From: Burkholderia sp. WAC0059
GTDB taxonomy: Bacteria; Pseudomonadota; Gammaproteobacteria; Burkholderiales; Burkholderiaceae
Direction of reading: 5' to 3'
DNA: 64,000 nucleotides
Assembly (NCBI RefSeq): GCF_002870125.1
Contig: NZ_PNEO01000005.1
Location: 1-64,000 of the forward strand
Below, piece by piece: positions 11,063 to 22,259 of the stretch; positions within the stretch are counted from its first letter, which is position 1, and the number at the start of each line of letters is the position of its first letter. A program made the position numbers and the translations under genes. The notes beneath the pieces were generated by a model. That model did not search any database and was not told where the DNA came from. It saw only the letters and a list, made by a program, of their open reading frames with translations.

Positions 11063-11175
11063 GTCCGCTCTCCTGGCGCCTGGGGCAACGTCCCCGTTCT
11101 GCCGTCCGCAGCAAGCCAGTACGCCGCCTTCGTCGTACAGCCAGCCAGCACTCTCGTCCTCTCGAGGAGGTCACG

Positions 11176-11238
11176 ATGGAATTGCTGATCGGTTTCGCGA
11201 CTACGCTGTGTATCTCGCTGTTGATTTTCCGGACATGA
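11176..11238 (+). CDS. Possible 20-residue membrane micro-protein
   Basis: A 21-codon frame starts at an ATG preceded by GAGGAGGT with ideal spacing (about 5 bases), the best ribosome site in the area. The product is almost entirely hydrophobic (ELLIGFATTLCISLLIF) and ends in RT, the shape of a single-helix inner-membrane peptide. It sits between bfd and tonB in an iron-uptake region, 77 bases before the tonB ATG. It could be a small membrane regulator of the TonB complex or a leader peptide. I know of no named family. Confidence 0.5.
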   Translation: MELLIGFATTLCISLLIFRT

Positions 11239-11314
11239 CGCTGGCCCAACCGTTGTCGGGCGGCGCGATCAGCCGCCCCTTTTGCCGTTTCCCCGCCCGC
11301 AGGTCCCGCTGAAG

Positions 11315-12034
11315 ATGCCGGTCCTGCCGTTCCCCGCCGGCACGTGGCCGGCCCTGACCCGCCGCCGCCGTACCGCCGCCATCGTGCTCGCCGTCGTGGC
11401 CGCCCACGTCGTGCTCGTCGTCCTCATGTTGACGCGGCACGACGACACCGTGGCCGTCCCGGTACTCCAGTCGCAAACCCTCACCGCGGAACTGCTGCCC
11501 CGCACGCCGGCGGCACCGGCAGCGATCCAGTCGGCGCCGACGCCCGTGCCGCCGAAGCCCATCCCGCAACACGTCGCCCGCGCAAAACCGAGGGCACCCG
11601 CGCGCGCCTCGCCGGCGCCAACCCCGCTGCCCGTCGCCGATACCCCGTCGCCGCCTCCGGCCGAAGCACCCGCACCGCTCGCGCCTGCCGCGCCGTCCGC
11701 GCCCGAACAGGCCGCACCGTCCGCGCCGCCGCGTCCCACGCTCGCGCTGAGCGCGCCCCAGAACGTGTCGCATCTGGACTGCCGGATCGTCCTGCCCGAC
11801 TACCCGTCGATCTCGCGCGACGAGGGCGAAACCGGCGTCGTCTACGTACATTTCGTGGTCGGCACGACGGGCATCATCGAAGACATCGCGCTGCAGCGAA
11901 GCAGCGGCTATCGCCGCCTCGACGCCGCCGCACTCGACGCCATGCGCGCAAGCACCTGCAAGCCGTATCTCGAGAACGGCCAGCCGGTGCGCGCGGCCTA
12001 CACCCAGCCGTTCGACTTCAATCTCAGCAACTGA
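11315..12034 (+). CDS. tonB: TonB energy transducer
   Basis: A 239-residue periplasm-spanning protein that transmits proton-motive-force energy from ExbB/ExbD to outer-membrane receptors. It has one N-terminal membrane helix (about 21-40), a long proline/alanine-rich linker (about 60-145) and a C-terminal TonB domain (about 155-239) with YPSISRDEGETGVVYVHF and a YRRLDAAALDAMRA segment. The start is set at the ATG at 11315. exbB begins 29 bases after its stop, forming a tonB-exbB-exbD operon. Confidence 0.92.
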   Translation: MPVLPFPAGTWPALTRRRRTAAIVLAVVAAHVVLVVLMLTRHDDTVAVPVLQSQTLTAELLPRTPAAPAAIQSAPTPVPPKPIPQHVARAKPRAPARASPAPTPLPVADTPSPPPAEAPAPLAPAAPSAPEQAAPSAPPRPTLALSAPQNVSHLDCRIVLPDYPSISRDEGETGVVYVHFVVGTTGIIEDIALQRSSGYRRLDAAALDAMRASTCKPYLENGQPVRAAYTQPFDFNLSN

Positions 12035-12063
12035 AACGGCCAGACAACGCAAAAGGAAGGACC

Positions 12064-12783
12064 ATGCAGCACTACGGTATCGCCCACGTCTGGGCGCAAG
12101 GGGATTTCGTGACGCGCGGCATCGCGCTCGCGCTGTTCGTCATGTCGGTCCTGTCGTGGTGCGTGATCGCCGCCAAGGGCTGGAACGTCGCGCGTCTGAA
12201 GCGTCTGACGAAGAACGCCGAACGCGCCTTCTGGCATTCCGACGATTTCGCCGACGGCATCGGGAAGCTCGGCAGCGGCACGCGCGAGGACAACCCGTTT
12301 CTCGCGCTCGCGCTTTCGGGCGAGGAAGCCGCGAAGCACCATCAGCAGACGCAGCCGCATCTGCACGACCGCATGGACGTCTCCGACTGGATCACCCGGT
12401 GCCTGAAGGACAGCATGGACGAGTCGATCGCGCGCATGCAGGGCGGGCTCGCCGTCCTCGCCTCGATCGGCAGCACTGCGCCGTTCGTCGGCCTGTTCGG
12501 CACCGTCTGGGGCATCTACCACGCGCTCCTCGCGATCGGCTCGACCGGCCAGACCTCGATCGACGCCGTTGCCGGTCCCGTGGGCGAGGCGCTCATCATG
12601 ACCGCGTTCGGCCTCTTCGTCGCGATTCCCGCCGTGCTCGGCTACAACGCGCTCACGCGCGCGAACCGCACCGTCGTGAGCAAGCTGAACCGCTTCGCGC
12701 ACGGACTGCACGCGTTCTTCGTCACGGGCACGCGGTTGCCGCCCACGCGCGGCAACCTGCGGGTCGCCGCGCGCGGCCGGTAA
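12064..12783 (+). CDS. exbB: ExbB proton channel subunit
   Basis: A 239-residue MotA/TolQ/ExbB-family inner-membrane protein with three helices (about 20-40, 136-160 and 180-205). The diagnostic stretch GSTAPFVGLFGTVWGIYHA (about 139-157) and GPVGEALIMTAFGLFVAIPA (about 171-190) line the proton path with ExbD. The ATG at 12064 follows an AAAGGAAGG ribosome site. It is the second gene of the tonB operon. Confidence 0.95.
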   Translation: MQHYGIAHVWAQGDFVTRGIALALFVMSVLSWCVIAAKGWNVARLKRLTKNAERAFWHSDDFADGIGKLGSGTREDNPFLALALSGEEAAKHHQQTQPHLHDRMDVSDWITRCLKDSMDESIARMQGGLAVLASIGSTAPFVGLFGTVWGIYHALLAIGSTGQTSIDAVAGPVGEALIMTAFGLFVAIPAVLGYNALTRANRTVVSKLNRFAHGLHAFFVTGTRLPPTRGNLRVAARGR

Positions 12784-12800
12784 GTCACGGAGACGCCCTC

Positions 12801-13220
12801 ATGGCCATGAGCCCCTTCTCCAGCGACGAAGACGACGGCCTGCTGAACGAAATCAACATGACGCCGCTCGTCGACGTCATGCTGGTCCTGCTGATCGTCT
12901 TCATGGTGACGATTCCGGCCATGCGGCACGCCGTCAGGATCGATCTGCCGCACGCGAGCAGCCGGCCCGAGGACACTAAACCCGCGCACGTCGACGTGAC
13001 GATCGGCGCGGACGGCTCGGTTAGCTGGAACGGCCAGCCCGTCGACGAAGCGACGCTGCGCGCGAAGATCGACGCCGCGGCCGGTGCGACGCCCCAGCCC
13101 GAACTGCATCTCGACGCCGACCGCAAGGTTTCCTACGAAAAGGTCGCGCAGGTGATGTCGGCCGCCCAGGCCGGCGGGCTGACGAAAATCGGCTTCGTCA
13201 CCGATCCCTCGCGCCATTGA
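12801..13220 (+). CDS. exbD: ExbD proton channel subunit
   Basis: A 139-residue ExbD/TolR protein. The single N-terminal helix contains the essential aspartate in INMTPLVDVMLVLLIVFMV (19-37), and a periplasmic domain follows. It starts 17 bases after exbB and is followed by a strong terminator, so it is the last gene of tonB-exbB-exbD. Confidence 0.95.
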   Translation: MAMSPFSSDEDDGLLNEINMTPLVDVMLVLLIVFMVTIPAMRHAVRIDLPHASSRPEDTKPAHVDVTIGADGSVSWNGQPVDEATLRAKIDAAAGATPQPELHLDADRKVSYEKVAQVMSAAQAGGLTKIGFVTDPSRH

Positions 13221-13263
13221 TTCGCCTGATCCCGCTTTCTTCAGGCAGTACTGCTTAAAAAGT

Positions 13264-13297
13264 AAAAGGCCTTCATCCTCGGATGAAGGCCTTTTTT
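13264..13297 (+). terminator. Intrinsic terminator of the tonB-exbBD operon
   Basis: AAAAGGCCTTCATCC (13264-13278) pairs perfectly with GGATGAAGGCCTTTT (13281-13295), followed by more T residues. It lies 43 bases after exbD. The A-run on the other side lets it work in both directions. Confidence 0.95.
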
Positions 13298-13582
13298 CCG
13301 GCGCACGCGGCGCATTCGGGCGGCGGCGACACTTGCCGTTGGGGGCTCGCGTCGACCGCATGCGACATGCCGTGCCGGGCACGGACCGCGCGTTCCGCCC
13401 TGAAGGCTCGCTATGGATAGCGGCCATCGATTCCCGCACAAGTCAGGCGCTTGACGAGAGGGATTTCAATATAGGCTGCACGTCATGCGCATTCAAGCGT
13501 CGGTCGATTGAAAGTAGTGATCGCAGACGACGCTTAAATGCGAAAAGAAATGAAAGAGCCGCGGCGCCGACGCGCGCCGCGC

Positions 13583-14659
13583 TCACACGGCCTCGGCACC
13601 CGGCGCTTGAACGACGGCATGATCGCCGCGCTTGCCGGCGGCGACGCCGTCCGGCACATAACGATCTGCCGCCCGCTCCACCGCCCCGCGCCTGCCCGCC
13701 GAGATTGCCGCATCGACGTCCTCGCGCAGCGGGCACTCTTGCCGCAGACGCGCATCGGCATCGAGCGCCTCGACGAGGTAGTCGACGAACGCCCGCACGG
13801 CCGGCACCATCCCCTGCCGCGAGAGGAAAACCGCGTACAGTTGCGGCACGGGCAACGTCCAGCCCGGCATGACCGGCGAAAGCTGGCCCGTGCGCAGCGG
13901 CGCCCCGTACATCATTTCGGGCAGCGCGGCAATGCCGAGCCCCGCGAGCACGGCTTCGCGCAGCGTCGTCAGGTCGGCGCTGACGAGGCGCGGCTCGTGC
14001 TCGTGAAGATGGCGCGTGCCGTCGGGCGCGATGAGCTGGAACACGTGACGGCCGTCGCCCGTCGGCGTATCGAGCGTTTCGAAGCGGTCGAGTTCCGCGG
14101 GCGTGAGCGGCGGCGCATGCTGGCTGAGCAGGCTCGGCGCGCCGACCAGCATCTGTTCGGTGCGCCAGAGCGGGCGGACCACGATGTTGGCGTTTTGCGG
14201 CGGGTCCGAGCGCACGCGCAACGCGACGTCGACCGAGTCCTCGAAGAGGTCGATCACGCGGTTGGTCACGCGCATGACGAGCTTCACTTCCGGATAGCGG
14301 TGCATGAACTCGGGAATGACGCGCGAGAAAATCGCCTGGGAGAGCGTGACCGGCACGCTCACGCGCACGGTGCCGCGCGGCGAGGAGCGCAGCGACTGCA
14401 CGACGTTGACGGCCGCCTGCGCCTCCGCGCGCATGGCCTGGCAATGCTGGTAGAACAGCTTGCCCGCCTCGGTCAGCGCGAGCTTGCGCGTGGAGCGCTG
14501 CAAAAGTCGCACGCCGAGCGACGCCTCCAGCTCGCTCACGCGCCGCGACAGGCGCGACTTGGAAATGCCCAGCACGCGCTCGGCAGCAGAAAACCCACCG
14601 TGCTCGACGACCTGCGAGAAATACATCAGGTCGTTCAGGTTATGCGAATCGACTTTCAT
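13583..14659 (-). CDS. LysR-family transcriptional regulator
   Basis: A 358-residue LysR-type regulator. The N-terminal helix-turn-helix lies at about 8-65 (FSQVVEHGGFSAAERVLGIS then SRLSRRVSELE), and a periplasmic-binding-like effector domain follows to about 300. The C-terminal 50 residues are charged and beyond the usual 300-residue length. It is divergent from a pirin gene, the usual arrangement for a LysR protein controlling its neighbour. The inducer is unknown. Confidence 0.92.
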   Translation of the reverse strand: MKVDSHNLNDLMYFSQVVEHGGFSAAERVLGISKSRLSRRVSELEASLGVRLLQRSTRKLALTEAGKLFYQHCQAMRAEAQAAVNVVQSLRSSPRGTVRVSVPVTLSQAIFSRVIPEFMHRYPEVKLVMRVTNRVIDLFEDSVDVALRVRSDPPQNANIVVRPLWRTEQMLVGAPSLLSQHAPPLTPAELDRFETLDTPTGDGRHVFQLIAPDGTRHLHEHEPRLVSADLTTLREAVLAGLGIAALPEMMYGAPLRTGQLSPVMPGWTLPVPQLYAVFLSRQGMVPAVRAFVDYLVEALDADARLRQECPLREDVDAAISAGRRGAVERAADRYVPDGVAAGKRGDHAVVQAPGAEAV

Positions 14660-14745
14660 GCCGCCATTCCATCCGCTGTTTCCGCTGTTTCACTACCAGG
14701 ACAATCCATTGCGCCCAGGCCGCTAAATGCCCCAAACTGGCTCTC

Positions 14746-14771
14746 TATAATAGCCCTTCGTTTCACGAAAC
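14746..14771 (+). promoter_or_regulatory. Putative pirin promoter with LysR-type palindrome
   Basis: A perfect TATAAT hexamer (14746-14751) lies 53 bases before the pirin ATG, and the palindrome GTTTCACGAAAC (14760-14771) follows it. The region separates divergent lysR and pirin genes, so the palindrome is a plausible operator. No good -35 hexamer is visible. Confidence 0.5.
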
Positions 14772-14804
14772 AGCACAATTCCCGTTTTTTTCGAGGTGAT
14801 TCCC

Positions 14805-15677
14805 ATGGCAACGACCCGCACGATCGACCGTATCCATCCCTCCGTACGCACGACCGAGGGCGCGGGCTTCGTCGTCCACCGGCCGTTCCCGACACGCATG
14901 CTGATGGACTTCGATCCGTTCCTGCTGCTCGACGAGATGGGGCCGGTCGACTATGCGCCGGGCACGGCCAAAGGCGCGCCCGACCATCCGCACCGCGGTT
15001 TCGAAACCGTCACCTACGTGCTCGCGGGCCGCATGGGCCACAAGGATTCGGTCGGCCACTCGGGCGCGCTCGGCCCCGGCGACGTGCAGTGGATGACGGC
15101 CGGCGCGGGCGTCGTCCACAGCGAGATGCCCGAGGCCGAGTTCGTGCGCACGGGCGGGCGGATGCACGTCCTGCAGTTGTGGGTCAACCTGCCCCAGCGC
15201 GACAAGATGATCGCGCCGCGCTACCAGGAAATACCGGACCGGCAAATTCCGCTCGGGCAGTCGGCCGACGGCGCGGTGAAGGTCAAGGTCATCGCGGGCG
15301 AGGCGCTCGGCGTCAAGGCGACCATCGAAACGCGCACGCCGATCCTGTATCAGCACTTCACGCTCGCGCCGGGCGCGCGCATCGAGCATCCGGTGCCGCA
15401 CGGCTACCGTATCTTCGCCTACGGCCTCTCGGGCACGGGCCGCTACGGCCCCGAGGGCGAATCCGTTGCAGCTCAGCAGATGGTCGTCTTCGCCGCCGAC
15501 GGCGACACGGTCACGCTCGCCGCCGGCGACGAGCCGCTCGACGTGCTGCTGATCGGCGGCGTGCCGCTGAACGAGCCCGTGGTCCGCTACGGCCCGTTCG
15601 TGATGAATACCGAGCAGGAAATCCGCCAGGCCGTGCTCGACTATCAGACCGGACGCATGGGCGCCATCACGCATTGA
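14805..15677 (+). CDS. Pirin family protein
   Basis: A 290-residue bicupin. The N-terminal cupin has the pirin iron-site motif DHPHRGFETVTY (about 64-75) and GAGVVHSEMPE, which supply the metal histidines and glutamate. The C-terminal half is the second cupin (HFTLAPGARIEHPVPHGYR). Bacterial pirins include quercetin 2,3-dioxygenases and metabolic regulators; the role here is unknown. The ATG at 14805 is preceded by GAGGTG, better than the in-frame GTG at 14796. Confidence 0.93.
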   Translation: MATTRTIDRIHPSVRTTEGAGFVVHRPFPTRMLMDFDPFLLLDEMGPVDYAPGTAKGAPDHPHRGFETVTYVLAGRMGHKDSVGHSGALGPGDVQWMTAGAGVVHSEMPEAEFVRTGGRMHVLQLWVNLPQRDKMIAPRYQEIPDRQIPLGQSADGAVKVKVIAGEALGVKATIETRTPILYQHFTLAPGARIEHPVPHGYRIFAYGLSGTGRYGPEGESVAAQQMVVFAADGDTVTLAAGDEPLDVLLIGGVPLNEPVVRYGPFVMNTEQEIRQAVLDYQTGRMGAITH

Positions 15678-15792
15678 GCGCGCACGGCATGCGGAACCTG
15701 CCGCAAACATTTCACGACGATAGCCGCTTTCCGTCACAATAAGCGTTCGCGCCGCGCCCCGCGGCATGCTCCGTTCCCCGAGAGGCGTCCTC

Positions 15793-16191
15793 ATGGCTGC
15801 AAACGAAGTCACCGCCCGCATCGGTTCGACCGACTACCAGGTTCAATTCGACGATGGCGTCCACACGTGGATCGCCGACGAGCCGGCCTCGGCCGGCGGC
15901 GGCGATCGCGGCCCGTCGCCGTTCTCGCTGCTGCTCTCGAGCCTCGGCGCCTGCACGTCGATTACGCTGAAAATGTACGCGCAGCGCAAGGGCTGGCCGC
16001 TGGAAGGCGCGCAGGTAAGGCTCTCGCTCGAAACCGGCGACGCGGGCACGACCATCGACCGCCGGATCGTGCTCGAAGGCGATCTGTCGGACGAGCAACG
16101 CGAGCGGCTGCTGCAGATCGCCAACGCCTGCCCGGTACACAAGGTGCTCACGCATCCCATCGCGATCCGCTCCGGGCTCGCCGCCGCATGA
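15793..16191 (+). CDS. OsmC family protein
   Basis: A 132-residue OsmC/Ohr-like protein of the YhfA type. Two redox cysteines are present: Cys54 in [17 protein letters not shown] and Cys113 in [11 protein letters not shown]. Such proteins reduce organic peroxides or respond to them. I prefer the ATG at 15793 (GAGAGG about 9 bases upstream). An in-frame ATG at 15766 also exists. The stop overlaps an ATG of the next frame (ATGA), suggesting a two-gene operon. Confidence 0.9.
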   Translation: MAANEVTARIGSTDYQVQFDDGVHTWIADEPASAGGGDRGPSPFSLLLSSLGACTSITLKMYAQRKGWPLEGAQVRLSLETGDAGTTIDRRIVLEGDLSDEQRERLLQIANACPVHKVLTHPIAIRSGLAAA

Positions 16192-16247
16192 CGGCGCGCC
16201 CCGCCGCGACGCCGACCGTATTCACCCCCTCAGAGGAAAACGCCGAG

Positions 16248-16730
16248 TTGAATTTCGAGCATCTCGTCCAGATCAACGATCCGCTGAACCCGCTCGTCGA
16301 ATCGATGAGCCGCGAGCAGCTTTGGGAAGGCCTCGTGCTGCGCGCCGAGCAGCCGCAACTGTTCGTGCTCGGACTCGATAGCTGCACGATCGTCTCGCGC
16401 ACCGACCGCACGCTCGAACGCGAGCTGCACTACGGCCAGGCGACCGTGCGCGACCACGTCACGCTGGCGCCGAACGAAAGCGTGCGCTACGACATTCTCG
16501 CGACCGAGGCTCACGTGGGCGGCTCGCTCACGATGACGATCGAGCAGCCCGACGACGTGCAACTGTTCCTGCGCTTCGAATACCGGACCACGCTGTCCGC
16601 CGCGCAGGACGAGGACGCGCGCCGGACGGCCGAGATCGTGAAGTCGGCCTATCGCGAGTCGGACATCGACACCGTGCGGCTGATCCGGCAATTCGTCCTC
16701 GGCGCCGGCGAGCCCGACGCCCTGCATTGA
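16248..16730 (+). CDS. DUF1857 (AtaL-like) family protein
   Basis: A START/SRPBCC-fold protein of the DUF1857 family. The start is uncertain. The TTG at 16248 has an AGAGG ribosome site 11 bases upstream and gives the family-like N terminus MNFEHLVQINDPLNPLVESM (160 residues). An ATG at 16188 overlapping the osmC stop would add 20 unconserved residues. The function of the family is not known; small hydrophobic ligand binding is the usual guess for this fold. Confidence 0.82.
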   Translation: MNFEHLVQINDPLNPLVESMSREQLWEGLVLRAEQPQLFVLGLDSCTIVSRTDRTLERELHYGQATVRDHVTLAPNESVRYDILATEAHVGGSLTMTIEQPDDVQLFLRFEYRTTLSAAQDEDARRTAEIVKSAYRESDIDTVRLIRQFVLGAGEPDALH

Positions 16731-16825
16731 ATCGGCTTCGGCACGACCGGGCGCAAGCCCGGGAATGCGCGAACGAACCGGGACTATCGGTCGGGAATTT
16801 CGATGAATTTATCGTCCTTGAAAAT

Positions 16826-16844
16826 AAGAACGATTATCATTTAG
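16826..16844 (+). promoter_or_regulatory. Fur box upstream of hemP
   Basis: The segment contains GATTATCATT, 9 of 10 matches to the core half of the Fur consensus, and about 12 of 19 overall. It lies 37 bases before the hemP ATG in an AT-rich promoter region. Confidence 0.65.
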
Positions 16845-16880
16845 AATTACTTCATCGAATTCAGCAACCGACTCCGTCCG

Positions 16881-17129
16881 ATGACTGACCCGCACCGCTC
16901 TTCCACGCTCAGCCTGCGCCACGCGCCGGGTGCCGCGCCGACCGGCTCCCGCCCCGCCGCCCCGCGCGAATCCGGCGCCCCGGTCGCGGCCCCGCCGGCG
17001 ACGGATGCAGCGCGCACGTTGCGCAGCGAAACGCTGCTGCAGGGTCACAGCTACGTCAGCATCCTGCACAACGGCGAAACCTATCAGCTTCGCGCCACCC
17101 GGCTCGGCAAGCTGATCCTGACCAAATAA
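16881..17129 (+). CDS. hemP: Hemin uptake protein HemP
   Basis: An 82-residue small protein. Its last 38 residues carry the HemP signature (RTLRSETLLQG, NGETYQLRATRLGKLILTK), and the first 45 are proline/alanine-rich and poorly conserved. HemP is needed for haem uptake in related bacteria, where it has been described as an activator of receptor genes; it normally sits near haem receptor genes, but here it stands alone. The Fur box upstream predicts expression at low iron. Confidence 0.88.
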   Translation: MTDPHRSSTLSLRHAPGAAPTGSRPAAPRESGAPVAAPPATDAARTLRSETLLQGHSYVSILHNGETYQLRATRLGKLILTK

Positions 17130-17191
17130 GCAGTACGTACCGGGTATTGTGGGGACCACCTCCATGAGAGGTGTTAGGCATTAGCCAGTCA

Positions 17192-17248
17192 TGACGGCTT
17201 GCACGCGAGAACTGGACCCCTTCGTGCAAACATTCAAGCCAGCCGTCA
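17192..17248. terminator. Long imperfect hairpin between hemP and uvrB
   Basis: TGACGGCT (17192-17199) pairs with AGCCGTCA (17241-17248), and TTGCACG (17199-17205) with CGTGCAA (17224-17230). A T-run follows near 17263. It lies between convergent hemP and uvrB and probably ends hemP transcripts, but the branched shape leaves room for a small RNA. Confidence 0.45.
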
Positions 17249-17302
17249 CAGCCAGCAAGGCCTCTTTTTCGTTCCCGCCGGAATCTCGCGCCCCGCCGCT
17301 GC

Positions 17303-19396
<2,094 letters not shown>

Positions 19397-19670
19397 GGGG
19401 CGGCGTCCTCTGCCAAGAGCAAACGACCATTCTAGCGTTTCGGCGTCCGTCGGGCCGGACGCGACCGCGAGACCCCGTCCCCGGGCGTGCCCGAACCGTC
19501 CCCGAGCGCCACCGTCGCCGCCGCGACGAACCCCCTGAAGATCGCCGGAGAAGCGTCAGGATTCGTTACAATGACGGATTGCGCCGCCGTTCGTGCCCGG
19601 CGCCCGCCGCGGCGGGCACGGCCAATCCGGCGCTGCCCGCGGTCTTTCCTTGACTTTTGCCCAACCCATC

Positions 19671-20870
19671 ATGTCCCTCTTTTCCGCCGTCGAACTCGCT
19701 CCTCGCGACCCGATTCTGGGCCTCAACGAAGCCTACAACGCCGACACCCGCGCCACGAAGGTGAACCTCGGCGTGGGCGTCTACTTCAACGAGGAAGGCA
19801 AGATTCCGCTGCTGCGCGCGGTGCGCGAGGCGGAGAAGGCACGGGTCGAGGCGGGGCTGCCGCGCGGCTACCTGCCGATCGAAGGCATCGCCGCCTACGA
19901 CGCGGCCGTGCAGAAACTGCTGCTCGGCAATGACTCGCCGTTGATCGCGGCCGGTCGCGTCATCACCGCGCAGGCACTGGGCGGCACGGGCGCGCTCAAG
20001 ATCGGCGCGGACTTCATCAGGCGGCTCGACCCGTCGGCGAAAGTCGCGATCAGCGACCCGAGCTGGGAAAACCACCGGGCGCTGTTCGAGAGCGCGGGTT
20101 TCGACGTGCTCGTCTATCCGTACTACGACGCGAAGACCAACGGCCTGAACTTCGAGGGCATGCTGGCCGCGCTGAACGGCTATGCGCCGGGCACGGTCGT
20201 CGTGCTGCACGCGTGCTGCCACAACCCGACGGGCGTGGACCTGAGCGTCGCGCAATGGAAGCAGGTCGTCGAGGTCGTCAAGGCCCGCAAGCTCGTGCCG
20301 TTCCTCGACATCGCCTACCAGGGCTTCGGCGACGGCATCGACGCCGATGCCGCGGCCGTGCGCCTGTTCGCGGCCGCCGAACTCAACGCGTTCGTGTCGT
20401 CGTCGTTCTCGAAGTCGTTCTCGCTGTACGGCGAGCGCGTCGGCGCGTTGACGATCATCACCGATAGCAAGGAAGAAGCCAACCGCGTGCTCTCGCAGCT
20501 CAAGCGCGTGATCCGCACGAACTACTCGAACCCGCCGACGCACGGCGGCTCGGTCGTCTCGGCCGTGCTCGGTTCGCCCGAGCTGCGCGCGACCTGGGAA
20601 ACCGAACTCGGCGAAATGCGCGACCGGATTCGCGCCATGCGCCACGGCCTCGTGGAACGCCTCAAGGCCGCGGGCGTCGCGCGCGACTTCGGCTTCGTCA
20701 ACGCGCAGCGCGGCATGTTCTCGTATTCGGGCCTAACGGCCGCCCAGGTGGACCGCCTGCGCGAGGAGTTCGGCATCTACGCGGTGAGCACCGGCCGGAT
20801 CTGCGTCGCGGCGCTGAACCTGCGCAACATCGACGCCGTCGCCGGCGCGATCGCGCAAGTGCTCAGGTAA
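19671..20870 (+). CDS. tyrB: Aromatic amino acid aminotransferase
   Basis: A 399-residue class I aminotransferase of the AspC/TyrB type that uses PLP to transaminate aromatic amino acids and aspartate. The PLP lysine is Lys248 in SSSFSKSFSLYGERVG, HNPTGVD (184-190) is the standard class I block, and NPP(T) occurs in NYSNPPTHGG. The ATG at 19671 opens MSLFSAVELAPRDPILGL, typical of the family. The exact substrate preference between AspC and TyrB cannot be settled from sequence alone. Confidence 0.93.
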   Translation: MSLFSAVELAPRDPILGLNEAYNADTRATKVNLGVGVYFNEEGKIPLLRAVREAEKARVEAGLPRGYLPIEGIAAYDAAVQKLLLGNDSPLIAAGRVITAQALGGTGALKIGADFIRRLDPSAKVAISDPSWENHRALFESAGFDVLVYPYYDAKTNGLNFEGMLAALNGYAPGTVVVLHACCHNPTGVDLSVAQWKQVVEVVKARKLVPFLDIAYQGFGDGIDADAAAVRLFAAAELNAFVSSSFSKSFSLYGERVGALTIITDSKEEANRVLSQLKRVIRTNYSNPPTHGGSVVSAVLGSPELRATWETELGEMRDRIRAMRHGLVERLKAAGVARDFGFVNAQRGMFSYSGLTAAQVDRLREEFGIYAVSTGRICVAALNLRNIDAVAGAIAQVLR

Positions 20871-20925
20871 TCGCGGACGACAAACGCGTTTGCGAGACCG
20901 GCCTTTCGTCCGGTCTCATCGAAAA

Positions 20926-20953
20926 AAACGGCGCCTTTCGGCGCCGTTTCAAT
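20926..20953 (+). terminator. Bidirectional terminator between tyrB and patatin gene
   Basis: AAACGGCGCC (20926-20935) pairs with GGCGCCGTTT (20940-20949) around a TTTC loop, with A-rich and T-rich flanks. It separates two convergent genes. Confidence 0.9.
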
Positions 20954-20988
20954 TTTCCGGGAAGCTTTTTGCCGCAAACGGTCCCTAC

Positions 20989-22248
20989 CTAACCCGCCGC
21001 CTCTTTCGCCAGGTGCGCGTCGCGGTGAATGTCGTGCGTGACGAACCCCGCGTCGTTGTCCGGCTTGTCGAGCCAGCCGGGCTGCGCGAGCGACGTCCGG
21101 ATGTCGCGCAACCCGCTCTCCCAATGCTCGCGCATCGTCGAGGTGCCGAACTGGAAGTCCTTGTAATGCCCCTCGTATTCCTTGGACCGATAGATCAGGT
21201 GAATCACGTCGTACTTGCGCGAGCACGAGAGCTCGTCGGCCAGCCGGCACCATTGATCGTCGCGATGCTCGGGCGCCACGCGCTCCAGCACTTCGCGCAG
21301 CACGTGCCTGAACCGCTGCGAGCGCTGCAGCACGTCGGTCACGAGACGCGTGCGGCTCGAATACTGGATGTCCTTCATCCGGCCCTGCACGTCGGTGAGA
21401 TTGTCGGGCACCGGACCGCGCGCGCTCCACAAATCCACCTGGAAGGCGAGCGTGTCGTGGCGCGGCGTGGTCTGGATAACCTGGTTGAGCGGCGTGTTCG
21501 ACATGAGGCCGCCGTCCCAGTAGTACTCTCCGTCGATCTCGACCGCCGCGAAGCCGGGCGGCAGCGCCCCCGACGCGATGAAATGCTCGGGCCGCAGACG
21601 CGTGCTGGTGTTGTCGAAATAGACGAAGTTGCCGGTGCCGACGTTGACCGCACCGACCGAAACGCGCGTCTCGCCTGAATTGATGCGGTCGAAGTCGCAT
21701 AGCCGCTCGAGCGTGCCCTTCAACGGCTTCGTGTCGTAATAGCTGGCGCGTTCGGGATGCCCCGACGCCTGCGGCAACGGCGGCGGAAAACGCGGCACGA
21801 AGAACCCCTTCTGCCCCTCGACGAGCGCGCCCACCGCCTGCATGGCCGTAAAGGTCTTGCGCAGGACGTCGCCCGAGTTGAACAGCGCCTGCTCGACGAA
21901 CGCCGGCAGCGCGACGCTGTAGGCCGGGTGACAGATCGTCTCCCAGAACTCGCGCAACCGCGCCACCCGGTGCTCGGGCGCGTTGCCGGCGATGAGCGCG
22001 GTATTGAGCGCGCCGATCGAGATGCCCGCGATCCAGTTCGGCGTGATGCCGGCCTCCGCAAGGCCCTCGTAGACGCCCGCCTGGTAGGCGCCGAGCGCGC
22101 CGCCGCCCTGCAGCGTCAGCGCAATCGTCTCCCACTGCTGCAACTCGCCGTGCCGGTCCGCATGCCGTTGCGGCGCGGCGCCGGCATGCACGCCGGCCTC
22201 GGCGCTCACGACCCCCGCCTGCGCCTGTCGCGTTCTGCGTTGAGCCAT
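20989..22248 (-). CDS. Patatin-like phospholipase
   Basis: A 419-residue patatin-like lipid hydrolase. The oxyanion loop LQGGGALGAYQAG (47-59), the nucleophile elbow GISIG (Ser77) and the catalytic aspartate in WDGGLMSN (Asp245) are all present. A C-terminal region of unknown role follows (about 330-419). It starts 11 bases after the 3-hydroxybutyrate dehydrogenase gene on the same strand, a frequent pairing in PHB-making Burkholderiaceae, where such patatins are often linked to polyhydroxybutyrate metabolism. The substrate is not known. Confidence 0.9.
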   Translation of the reverse strand: MAQRRTRQAQAGVVSAEAGVHAGAAPQRHADRHGELQQWETIALTLQGGGALGAYQAGVYEGLAEAGITPNWIAGISIGALNTALIAGNAPEHRVARLREFWETICHPAYSVALPAFVEQALFNSGDVLRKTFTAMQAVGALVEGQKGFFVPRFPPPLPQASGHPERASYYDTKPLKGTLERLCDFDRINSGETRVSVGAVNVGTGNFVYFDNTSTRLRPEHFIASGALPPGFAAVEIDGEYYWDGGLMSNTPLNQVIQTTPRHDTLAFQVDLWSARGPVPDNLTDVQGRMKDIQYSSRTRLVTDVLQRSQRFRHVLREVLERVAPEHRDDQWCRLADELSCSRKYDVIHLIYRSKEYEGHYKDFQFGTSTMREHWESGLRDIRTSLAQPGWLDKPDNDAGFVTHDIHRDAHLAKEAAG

Positions 22249-22259
22249 GGTCGCTCCCG

